Assembly: GCA_000434115.1 (NCBI GenBank)
Contig: FR894085.1
Location: 23,966 to 30,445 of the forward strand
Source: Roseburia sp. CAG:309
Lineage (GTDB): Bacteria; Bacillota; Clostridia; Lachnospirales; Lachnospiraceae
Length of the DNA: 6,480 bases
Direction of reading: 5' to 3'
The notes under the pieces were generated by a model, which saw only the letters and a program-made list of their open reading frames with translations, did not search any database and had not been told where the DNA came from. Both the position numbers and the translations under genes were made by a program. This document shows positions 1 to 5,854 of the stretch, piece by piece (within the stretch, counting starts at the first letter, position 1; every line of letters starts with the position of its first letter).

Positions 1-1787
1 TTGGCGCGGCGAATGCGTATCTTGGACTGCGCGTGGGAATGACGGTTTCGGCGTCGATTCCGGCAGCAGTCATTTCCATGGGAGTGATCCGCGTTGTTTT
101 GAAAAAGGATTCGATCCTTGAAAGCAATATGGTTCAGACAATAGGTTCGGCAGGGGAATCTCTTGCGGCCGGGGCGATATTTACACTTCCGGCGCTGTTT
201 TTATGGGCAAATGAAGGCAAAGCAGAGGCACCGGATCTCATTACGATTTCGTTGATCGCCCTGGTGGGAGGTGTGCTTGGCGTATTGTTTATGATCCCAC
301 TTCGCAATGCCTTGATCGTGAAAGAGCATGGGGTACTTCCTTATCCGGAGGGGACAGCCTGTGCAGAAGTTCTTTTGGCAGGAGAGGAAGGCGGCTCCAG
401 CGCAAAAACGGTATTTGCAGGCATGGGTCTGGCGGCTGTGTTCAAATTTATTACCGATGGTCTGAAAGTGATTCCCGGAGTGATCACGGTTCCGGTCAAA
501 GCGCTTCGAACGGCCTTTTCGGCAGAAGTGTATCCGGCGCTTCTGGGAGTAGGGTATATCTGTGGTATCCGAATTGCATCGTATATGTTTGCCGGTGCGG
601 TTCTCGGCTGGTTTGTGCTGATCCCGGTAATTGCCATCTTTGGCGGACTGACGATCCTATATCCGGGCGATGTGCCAATCGGACAAATGTATGCGGAAGG
701 CGGCGCGGATGCTCTCTGGGGAAGTTATATCCGTTACATCGGCGCGGGCGCCGTGGCCGCAGGCGGTATCATCAGTCTGATCAAATCGCTTCCGCTTATC
801 GTGACCACATTCCGCGATTCTCTGAAAGGATTGAAAAATGGATCGAAAGTGGGAAATCTTCGTACGGATCAGGATCTGGATATGCGGTTCGTTCTGTTCG
901 GATCGCTGGCGTTGATCCTGATCATTTGGCTCCTTCCGGCAATTCCGGTCTCTTTGACCGGAGCGCTGCTGGTCGTGGTATTTGGCTTTTTCTTTGCGAC
1001 CGTATCTTCGCGTATGGTTGGTCTGGTGGGAAGCAGCAATAACCCGGTTTCCGGTATGGCAATTGCCACACTGCTGTTTTCGACACTGGTTTTGAAAATG
1101 ACAGGAAATATAGGTGTGAGCGGTATGATCGGCGCCATTGCCATCGGATCTGTCATCTGTATCGTCGCAGCGATGGCAGGGGATACGTCACAGGATCTGA
1201 AAACCGGTTATATCCTTGGTGCGACGCCAAAAAGACAACAGATCGGAGAACTTCTCGGCGCGGTTGTGGCAGCATTTACCATCGGCGGTGTCCTTCTTCT
1301 TCTCAACAGCGCCTGGGGCTTTGGAACGACAGAACTTGCGGCGCCGCAGGCAACTTTGATGAAAATGATCACGGAAGGCGTAATGAACGGAAATCTTCCG
1401 TGGGCGCTTGTATTTATCGGCGTTTTTGCTGCGGTTGTGGTGGAAATCCTGGGAATCCCGGTTCTGCCCGTTGCCATCGGACTTTATCTGCCGCTTGAAC
1501 TGTCTGCAACGATCATGATTGGTGGCGTGATCCGCTGGAGTGTTGATAAAAAATCCGCGGACAGCGATAACGAAGCAGGCGGCGGGATCCTTTTCAGCTC
1601 CGGACTGATTGCGGGAGAAGGACTGGTAGGTATCCTGCTTGCCATCCTTGCGGTCGTTGGTGTGGCAGACAAACTTAATCTTTCGGGCGTGATCAATACA
1701 GGCATCGTCGGCGGACTTGTGCTGTTTGTCGTCATGATCGCCTGTGTATATGGCTTTGCGATGCCAAAGAAGAAGGGGGAAGGATGA
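1..1787 (+). CDS. OPT-family oligopeptide transporter, 5' end outside the window
   Basis: This is an integral membrane transporter of the OPT family; relatives import short peptides, or metal chelates in the YSL branch, with proton coupling. The reading frame is open to the left edge. Codons from position 3 read GAANAYLGLRVGMTVSASIP, a conserved early OPT segment, so the GTG at 33 is internal and the true start lies outside. 594 residues are visible; family members are usually about 620-670, so perhaps 30-60 are missing. Family-typical motifs are PYPEGTACAEVL (from 339), SSRMVGLVGSSNNPVSGM (1005-1058), GDTSQDLKTGYILGATPKRQ (from 1179) and LPVAIGLYLPLELSATIMIG near 1467-1526. Many hydrophobic segments span the whole length, and the C-terminus is a short basic tail (MPKKKGEG). 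The stop codon overlaps the ATG of the next small ORF (ATGA), suggesting translational coupling. The family call is firm; the substrate is unknown. Confidence 0.95.
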   Translation, partial: GAANAYLGLRVGMTVSASIPAAVISMGVIRVVLKKDSILESNMVQTIGSAGESLAAGAIFTLPALFLWANEGKAEAPDLITISLIALVGGVLGVLFMIPLRNALIVKEHGVLPYPEGTACAEVLLAGEEGGSSAKTVFAGMGLAAVFKFITDGLKVIPGVITVPVKALRTAFSAEVYPALLGVGYICGIRIASYMFAGAVLGWFVLIPVIAIFGGLTILYPGDVPIGQMYAEGGADALWGSYIRYIGAGAVAAGGIISLIKSLPLIVTTFRDSLKGLKNGSKVGNLRTDQDLDMRFVLFGSLALILIIWLLPAIPVSLTGALLVVVFGFFFATVSSRMVGLVGSSNNPVSGMAIATLLFSTLVLKMTGNIGVSGMIGAIAIGSVICIVAAMAGDTSQDLKTGYILGATPKRQQIGELLGAVVAAFTIGGVLLLLNSAWGFGTTELAAPQATLMKMITEGVMNGNLPWALVFIGVFAAVVVEILGIPVLPVAIGLYLPLELSATIMIGGVIRWSVDKKSADSDNEAGGGILFSSGLIAGEGLVGILLAILAVVGVADKLNLSGVINTGIVGGLVLFVVMIACVYGFAMPKKKGEG

Positions 1788-1894
1788 AAAAGCATACGAA
1801 AGTTTCGGTAAATTATCTTGAACTTATTCCCAAGCACCGCTCCTCACTGGAGTTTTCCATCGGGGAGCAGGGGGAAGTAACCCTTTTTCAGTAG
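1784..1894 (+). pseudogene. Truncated PqqD-like small protein gene (36 codons left)
   Basis: A short ORF starts in the ATGA overlap with the OPT transporter stop and ends at a TAG at 1892-1894. Its SD is the GGGGGAAGG stretch at the end of the transporter gene. The peptide contains VNYLELIPKHRSSLEF and then GEQGEVTL. This resembles the start of small PqqD-domain proteins found in Clostridia, from memory typically NYLxxIP followed by a W/F, an acidic turn and VTL; those are about 100 or more residues long. PqqD domains act as RiPP recognition elements that bind leader peptides, but several clostridial members have no proven role. The PqqD-like pattern stops around VTL (about 1885), where non-homologous sequence leading into an IS66 remnant begins. 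I infer that the gene was broken by insertion. The family call rests on pattern memory of one short segment, so it is moderate. Alternatively it could be an unrelated small ORF. Confidence 0.5.
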
Positions 1895-1905
1895 GCAACA
1901 ACAAT

Positions 1906-2181
1906 TCATCGCTTCGAGTCGGGCTTTGGTTTGCGGCAATGGTCCGGCAGTTTTTCTGACCAAGGCAATCGATCTTCCGGAAAACTCAGATCCTTGTCAT
2001 CCATATGATTTGGGATTTCTGACAGCAAATATTCAAAATAATCGTATGGTTTAAGATTGTTTGCCTTTGCTGTTTCCGCAATGCTGTAAATAATTGTGCT
2101 CGATTCTGCTCCGGTAATGGTATCGATCATCCCCCGGTTCTTTTTGCCAAAGCAGAAACCGCGGAAGGAATGTTTTGCTGC
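1906..2181 (-). pseudogene. Remnant of an IS66-family transposase (TnpC C-terminal end)
   Basis: On the minus strand the frame encodes a peptide with GKKNRGMIDTITGAESS, then IIYSIAETAKANNLKPYDYF, then EYLLSEIPNHMD and a final LPWSEKLPDHCRKPKPDSKR before a TGA at 1906-1908. This is the typical C-terminal end of IS66 transposases: a GRKN-like motif, then GAEASAIIYSIVETAKANGL-like sequence, then LPWS near the end. The ATG at 2128-2130 is internal: homology continues upstream as SFRGFCFGKKN to about 2179, then meets an in-frame TAA at 2182-2184. The preceding DDE catalytic domain and the IS66 accessory ORFs (tnpA, tnpB) are absent, so the element cannot move by itself. It sits directly behind the broken PqqD-like gene, in opposite orientation. 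The IS66 assignment is confident; the exact element ends are not resolved. Confidence 0.88.
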
Positions 2182-2207
2182 TTATTCTGATATATGGATA
2201 AGCAGCA
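2176..2207. repeat. 10-bp perfect inverted repeat at the edge of the IS66 remnant
   Basis: TGCTGCTTAT (2176-2185) pairs with ATAAGCAGCA (2198-2207) around a 12-base spacer. It lies where transposase homology ends and includes the in-frame stop of the remnant. Neither strand has a T-run after the hairpin, so it is not an obvious terminator. It may mark a deletion or rearrangement join; the role is unknown. Confidence 0.5.
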
Positions 2208-2410
2208 TTATACATAGGATATTTTTATCCTCTTCTTTTGCTTACAGTCGCTTGATTGCTGCATTTATATAGTAAAATGTGAGAATAACTATTTTGATGA
2301 TTCATTATTGTTTTGGATTCCCTTTTTGAGCAATGCGGAGCAGGAAAAAGGGTAGAATTGCCGGAAACCAAAGAAAGTTCATAGACTTGCTGGAAAACCG
2401 GAGAAAATTC
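2191..2410. other. AT-rich non-coding stretch between IS remnant and tyrS promoter
   Basis: No convincing gene is seen on either strand here. A continuation of the PqqD-like protein was looked for in the plus frames and not found. Small inverted repeats occur: AGGATA/TATCCT around 2217-2232, and CCCTTTTT (2320-2327) with AAAAAGGG (2345-2352). None has a following T-run. The stretch is probably eroded sequence left after the IS66 insertion. Confidence 0.5.
2320..2352. repeat. Inverted repeat CCCTTTTT / AAAAAGGG
   Basis: CCCTTTTT at 2320-2327 can pair with AAAAAGGG at 2345-2352, leaving a 17-base loop. There is no T-run downstream on either strand, so a terminator role is not supported. The right arm, read as GAAAAAGGGT (2344-2353), is also the exact inverse of ACCCTTTTTC at 1880-1889 on the far side of the IS66 remnant, and might be an old element end. 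Confidence 0.3.
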
Positions 2411-2439
2411 TTGACAAACCCATCAACCTCTGATACGAT
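2411..2439 (+). promoter_or_regulatory. Sigma-A type promoter of the tyrS operon
   Basis: A consensus -35 box TTGACA (2411-2416) is followed by a 17-bp spacer and a -10 box TACGAT (2434-2439). TGA directly before the -10 gives an extended -10 (TGn). Transcription should start near 2446, just upstream of the T-box stem I. Spacing and position fit the leader perfectly. Confidence 0.88.
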
Positions 2440-2445
2440 AGGTTC

Positions 2446-2765
2446 ATAAATGCGAAGAAGAGAAGAAGTAGTGATAAAAAAGAATTCACAGAGAGCAGCC
2501 GGCTGGTGAGAGGCGCGAGCATCGTTTATCATGAATACATCTTGGAGCATCCGACTGAAAGACAAGCATAAGCTACAAGTAATAAGTAGGTTTGGACGGT
2601 GTTGTGCCCGTTACCGCACAGGGATATCAAAGCCATTGCTTTTGTATCTTACAGAGCCTGAAAGTGTGAGTTTTCAGGGAAAAAAGGTGGTACCACGAAT
2701 AAATACGTCAAAGTAGATTCGTCCTTTTGCAAAAGCCGTTCCGGCAGCTGCAAAAGGACATTTTT
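2446..2765 (+). promoter_or_regulatory. Tyrosine T-box leader controlling tyrS
   Basis: This is a T-box riboswitch that senses uncharged tRNA-Tyr. The lower part of stem I shows AGTAGTGAT (2467-2475); its GTGAT pairs with ATCAT (2528-2532), placing GAATACAT in the specifier loop, with TAC (Tyr) at 2536-2538. A distal GGTG-containing loop (around 2505-2508) and a conserved CCGTTA stretch (about 2613-2618) are present. The T-box sequence AAGGTGGTACCACG lies at 2684-2697. The antiterminator can be drawn exactly: AAAAGG (2682-2687) pairs with CCTTTT (2723-2728), then a 7-base bulge TGGTACC (2688-2694), then ACGAAT (2695-2700) pairs with ATTCGT (2717-2722). The TGGT in the bulge would pair with a tRNA 3' end whose discriminator is A, as is usual for tRNA-Tyr. 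The specifier, the downstream tyrS and the exclusive terminator all agree. Start is inferred from the promoter. Confidence 0.96.
2721..2765 (+). terminator. Rho-independent terminator of the T-box
   Basis: GTCCTTTTGCA (2721-2731) pairs perfectly over 11 bp with TGCAAAAGGAC (2749-2759), and an inner GCCG-TTC-CGGC hairpin fills the loop. TTTTT follows at 2761-2765. Its 5' arm is the same segment used by the antiterminator, so the two structures exclude each other. Confidence 0.95.
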
Positions 2766-2773
2766 GCGTGCAA

Positions 2774-2904
2774 ACAACGAGACACGCAGTATACGGGAAG
2801 CTGTCGCATTGTGCTTGCACAATATGCGTACAGATTATCGTATACTATGTGACGACTGTCACGACGATGAGCGCCAGAGGCGCGAAGAGTGCGTGTCTCG
2901 TTGT
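2774..2904 (+). other. Multi-branched inverted-repeat element in the tyrS 5' leader, probable structured RNA
   Basis: A 15-bp perfect inverted repeat, ACAACGAGACACGCA (2774-2788) and TGCGTGTCTCGTTGT (2890-2904), encloses three more hairpins. Arm 1: AGTATACG (2788-2795) with CGTATACT (2839-2846); A2788 can join only one of the two stems. Arm 1 continues inward after an internal loop as CTGT/ACAG (2801-2804/2830-2833), CGC/GCG (2805-2807/2826-2828) and ATTGTGC/GCACAAT (2808-2814/2817-2823), with small bulges. Arm 2: GTGAC/GTCAC (2849-2853/2858-2862), loop GACT. Arm 3: GCGCC/GGCGC (2871-2875/2879-2883), loop AGA. It lies after the T-box terminator and before the tyrS ribosome binding site, so it is transcribed only in read-through mRNA. 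No T-run follows, no target-site duplication is evident, and no coding role is seen. I do not recognise the family; it could be a structured leader RNA, an mRNA processing or stability element, or a MITE-like insertion. Confidence 0.7.
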
Positions 2905-2926
2905 GAGGCTGGCACAAATCAGCACA

Positions 2927-2968
2927 AAGGCAACGCAAAAGAAGCGAAAGCAAGAAAAATGTTGCCTT
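2927..2968 (+). other. Second hairpin just upstream of tyrS
   Basis: AAGGCAAC (2927-2934) pairs perfectly with GTTGCCTT (2961-2968) around a 26-base A-rich loop. It is followed by an A-rich stretch, not by Ts, so it is not a terminator. It ends about 20 bases before the tyrS SD and could place the ribosome binding site in an open region. Confidence 0.45.
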
Positions 2969-2987
2969 AAAGAGAAGCAAAACAAAA

Positions 2988-2994
2988 AAAGGAG
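2988..2994 (+). promoter_or_regulatory. Ribosome binding site deciding the tyrS start
   Basis: AAAGGAG stands 7 bases before the ATG at 3002. The frame is open further upstream to 2768, but that part reads through the structured leader, has no family similarity and no SD, so the start is set at 3002. Confidence 0.9.
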
Positions 2995-3001
2995 ACCCAA
3001 A

Positions 3002-4225
3002 ATGAAAGTATATGACGAATTGGTTGCCCGTGGATTGATCGCGCAGGTAACAGACGAAGAAGAAATTAAGGAACTGGTAAATAATGGAAAAGCCGTTTTC
3101 TACATTGGATTTGACCCGACGGCGGACAGCCTTCATGTCGGACATTTTATGGCACTCTGTCTGATGAAGCGTCTGCAGATGGCCGGCAATAAACCAATTG
3201 CATTGATCGGCGGTGGTACAGCGATGATCGGCGATCCTTCGGGAAGAACCGATATGCGCCAGATGATGACAAAAGAAACAATCCAGCACAATGTGGACTG
3301 CTTCAAAAAGCAGATGAGCCGTTTCATCGACTTTTCGGATGGAAAGGCAATGGTAGTAAACAATGCAGACTGGCTGCTGGATCTGAACTACATGGAAGTG
3401 CTGCGTGACATCGGGCCTCATTTTTCGGTCAATCGTATGCTGTCAGCAGAGTGTTACAAGCAGAGGATGGAAAAAGGTCTGACATTTTTGGAATTTAACT
3501 ACATGATCATGCAGAGTTACGACTTCTACGCATTGTTCCGGAAATACGGCTGCAATATGCAGTTTGGCGGCGACGACCAGTGGAGCAATATGCTCGGAGG
3601 AACCGAACTGATCCGCCGAAAATTGGGAAAAGATGCGTATGCGATGACCATTAACCTTCTATTAAACAGTGAAGGAAAGAAAATGGGAAAAACACAGTCC
3701 GGTGCGGTGTGGCTCGATCCGGAAAAAACCAGTCCGTTTGATTTCTACCAGTACTGGAGAAATGTCAGCGATGACGACGTGCTCAAATGCCTTCGTATGC
3801 TTACGTTCCTGCCACTTGAGCAGATTGACGAGATGGACAAATGGGAAGGCAGCCAGCTCAATCAGGCAAAAGAAATTCTGGCGTTTGAACTGACCAAGAT
3901 GGTACACGGCGAGGAAGAGGCAGCAAAGGCGCAGGAAGGTGCGAGAGCCTTGTTCTCCAGCGGAAACGCAGCGCAGATGCCGGAAGTGGAATTGACTGAT
4001 GCCGACTTCGAAGACGGACAGATCGGAATCCTGAACCTTCTTGTGAAGGCGGGACTTGCGCCATCCAACGGCGAGGCACGTCGAAATGTGCAGCAGGGCG
4101 GTGTGTCCATTGATGGAAATAAGGTCGAAGATGTCCGTGCGCAGATATCCAAAGACAGCATTGGCGAGGACGGAATCGTTCTGAAACGAGGTAAAAAGAA
4201 ATTTATGAAAATCGTAGTTCGCTAA
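3002..4225 (+). CDS. tyrS: Tyrosyl-tRNA synthetase
   Basis: This cytoplasmic class I aminoacyl-tRNA synthetase activates tyrosine with ATP and charges tRNA-Tyr. The protein has 407 residues, near the usual 400-425. It begins MKVYDELVARGLIAQVTDEE. Visible motifs are the HIGH-type HVGH (45-48) in YIGFDPTADSLHVGH, GDPSG (77-81), the tyrosine pocket pattern Y34, D78, Y167, Q171 and D174 (matching the known Y34/D78/Y169/Q173/D176 set), GGDDQWSN (189-196) and the KMSKS-type KMGKT (227-231). The last ~65 residues (about 343-407) form an S4-like RNA-binding domain (LVKAGLAPSNGEARRNVQQG). The GGDDQW form, instead of the GGSDQW of many TyrRS, is a variation in an otherwise standard enzyme. A Tyr-specifier T-box leader lies upstream, which independently confirms the specificity. 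The ABC transporter gene follows after 24 bp without a terminator. Confidence 0.98.
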   Translation: MKVYDELVARGLIAQVTDEEEIKELVNNGKAVFYIGFDPTADSLHVGHFMALCLMKRLQMAGNKPIALIGGGTAMIGDPSGRTDMRQMMTKETIQHNVDCFKKQMSRFIDFSDGKAMVVNNADWLLDLNYMEVLRDIGPHFSVNRMLSAECYKQRMEKGLTFLEFNYMIMQSYDFYALFRKYGCNMQFGGDDQWSNMLGGTELIRRKLGKDAYAMTINLLLNSEGKKMGKTQSGAVWLDPEKTSPFDFYQYWRNVSDDDVLKCLRMLTFLPLEQIDEMDKWEGSQLNQAKEILAFELTKMVHGEEEAAKAQEGARALFSSGNAAQMPEVELTDADFEDGQIGILNLLVKAGLAPSNGEARRNVQQGGVSIDGNKVEDVRAQISKDSIGEDGIVLKRGKKKFMKIVVR

Positions 4226-4249
4226 ATATGGAAGAGAAGGTATTTTAAT

Positions 4250-5839
4250 ATGCAGAATAATAAACGAAACCAAGTACCAATGATACTATTTGTCCTTTTG
4301 CTTTTTGCGGCAGCGGCAGTGAGCCTGTACCAGCCGCAAAAGGCGAAGGCTGCAGAAAAAGAATTTATCGTCGGATTTGATGCGGAATTTCCTCCATACG
4401 GATATCTCGACGAAAATGGTGAGTATGTCGGATTTGACCTTGATCTCGCCGAAGAAGTCTGTAACCGCAATGGATGGAAATTGGTAAAACGGCCAATTTC
4501 CTGGGATTCAAAGGATTCCGAACTGGCTTCCGGAGCAATTTCCTGTATCTGGAATGGTTTTACGATGAATGGACGTGAAGACCAGTATACCTGGACGACA
4601 CCGTATGTCGATAATTCCCAGGTTGTTATCGTGAAAAAAGGTTCCGGGATTCAGAAACTTACGGATCTGAAGGGAAAAATACTTGTTGTGCAGGCGGATT
4701 CTTCTGCACTTAAAGCATTGACGGGTGACGATGCGGCAAAAGAAAACAAAGCCATCTGCAAATCATTGAAAGAATTGCAGCAGGTCGCAGATTATAACTC
4801 GGCATTTATGAACCTTGAAAGTGGAATGGTAGATGCGATCGCGATGGACATTGGTGTGGCATCGTACCAGCTCTCGGCGAAGAAAGACCAGTTTGATATG
4901 CTGGACGAACGCTTGTCATCGGAAGAATACGGGGTTGGATTTAAAAAAGGAAATACTGAACTTCGCGATACTGTTCAAACGACGCTTTTAGGCATGCTTT
5001 ACGACGGAACATTTGAAAAAATTGCCAAAAAATGGGAATTAACAGACAGCATGTGCCTGAGCATGGATGACAAGACCTATATTGATGGGGGAAAAGTGCC
5101 GGAACTTGATACGAGTAAACTGACGAAGAAAGACGATGGTTCGGCTGCAGAAGAAGAGACGACGGAGACGGCCGGAAGCGTTAAAAAGCAGGGGGTTGGC
5201 CAGATTGTCAAACAGCTGGCACAGGGAATGCTTGCGACACTGGGAATCTTCTTCTTTACGCTGTTATTCTCTATGCCGCTTGGACTTCTCGTAATGGCAG
5301 TGCGGATGTCGAAGATCAAACCGCTGCAATGGATCGCCAAGATCTATATTTCCATCATGCGCGGTACGCCATTGATGCTGCAGCTTTTGGTAGTCTTTTT
5401 TGCACCGTATTATTTATTTGGCATATCAACGTCGTATCAATACCGTTTTTATGCTGTACTGATCGGTTTTTCGCTGAATTATGCGGCTTATTTTGCCGAG
5501 ATCTACCGTTCGGGAATCCAGAGCATTCCGGCCGGACAGCGCGAGGCAGCGACGGTAATGGGGTACAGCCGCAGCCAGACATTTTTCCGCATCCTCTTCC
5601 CGCAGATGGTAAAACGAGTGATGCCGCCGGTTACCAATGAAGTGATCACGCTGGTAAAGGACACATCGCTTGCCTTTGCCCTCGCGTATACCGAAATGTT
5701 TACGATGGCAAAACAGATCGCAGCATCACAGGCTTCCTTGATGCCGTTGTTTGTCGCCGGTGTATTTTATTACATCTTTAACTTTGTAGTGGCGGCATTG
5801 ATGGAGCAGATTGAAAAGAAACTGGATTATTATCGTTAG
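4250..5839 (+). CDS. Fused substrate-binding/permease protein of a polar amino acid ABC transporter
   Basis: This 529-residue protein joins two ABC importer parts that are often separate. Residues 10-28 form a hydrophobic signal or anchor followed by AKA-A (32-35); no lipobox cysteine is seen. Residues about 38-265 are an SBP_bac_3 solute-binding domain (FIVGFDAEFPPYGYLDENGE, GFDLDLAEEV, SCIWNGFTMNGREDQYTW). R109 and D200 are at positions where this family binds the amino acid carboxylate and amino groups. A charged, Ser/Thr/Glu-rich linker (about 285-315) leads to an inner-membrane permease domain (about 320-525) with several membrane segments and an EAA loop (AGQREAATVMGYSRSQTFFR, 428-447), where the ATPase docks. 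The start has AGAAGG (4235-4240) 9 bases upstream. It follows tyrS by 24 bp and precedes its ATPase by 15 bp. Substrate is not readable from the sequence, but the Tyr T-box context suggests tyrosine or a related amino acid. Confidence 0.95.
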   Translation: MQNNKRNQVPMILFVLLLFAAAAVSLYQPQKAKAAEKEFIVGFDAEFPPYGYLDENGEYVGFDLDLAEEVCNRNGWKLVKRPISWDSKDSELASGAISCIWNGFTMNGREDQYTWTTPYVDNSQVVIVKKGSGIQKLTDLKGKILVVQADSSALKALTGDDAAKENKAICKSLKELQQVADYNSAFMNLESGMVDAIAMDIGVASYQLSAKKDQFDMLDERLSSEEYGVGFKKGNTELRDTVQTTLLGMLYDGTFEKIAKKWELTDSMCLSMDDKTYIDGGKVPELDTSKLTKKDDGSAAEEETTETAGSVKKQGVGQIVKQLAQGMLATLGIFFFTLLFSMPLGLLVMAVRMSKIKPLQWIAKIYISIMRGTPLMLQLLVVFFAPYYLFGISTSYQYRFYAVLIGFSLNYAAYFAEIYRSGIQSIPAGQREAATVMGYSRSQTFFRILFPQMVKRVMPPVTNEVITLVKDTSLAFALAYTEMFTMAKQIAASQASLMPLFVAGVFYYIFNFVVAALMEQIEKKLDYYR

Positions 5840-5854
5840 TGAGGAGGCAGTGAC

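Noticed and set aside
33..35. GTG at 33 as the start of the OPT transporter
   Set aside because: The frame continues upstream with GAANAYLGLR, a conserved family segment, so the gene begins outside the window.
2238..2275. Weak promoter-like TTACAG ... TTATAT in the AT-rich stretch
   Set aside because: Both boxes are poor and no gene begins downstream before the strong tyrS promoter.
2334..2450. Small plus-strand ORF starting MRSRKKGRIAGNQRK
   Set aside because: It has no SD, runs through the tyrS promoter, and does not match the missing part of the PqqD-like protein.
2305..2565. Minus-strand 86-codon reading frame
   Set aside because: It covers the tyrS promoter and T-box stem I in antisense, has no convincing SD and resembles no family I know.
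2849..2904. Hammerhead-like core: GATGA, then stem GCGCC-AGA-GGCGC, then GAA, inside an open closing stem
   Set aside because: The conserved core needs CUGANGA, but the sequence reads ACGATGA, so C3 and U4 are lost. The base after GAA is G rather than A, no well-placed UH cleavage site follows the left arm, and an extra hairpin (2849-2862) sits between stem I and the core. An active ribozyme is not supported.
2768..3001. In-frame 78-residue N-terminal extension of tyrosyl-tRNA synthetase
   Set aside because: It would translate the structured leader, has no SD at its start and has no similarity to TyrRS; the protein length and SD fit the ATG at 3002.
2708..3421. Long minus-strand reading frame across the leader and start of tyrS (237 codons)
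   Set aside because: It is antisense to tyrS and the T-box, shows no recognisable domain, and is Cys/His-rich in the manner of a shadow frame.
3662..4273. Minus-strand 203-codon reading frame
   Set aside because: It lies wholly opposite the catalytic and S4 parts of tyrS and the start of the next gene; it is a shadow of a well-supported gene.
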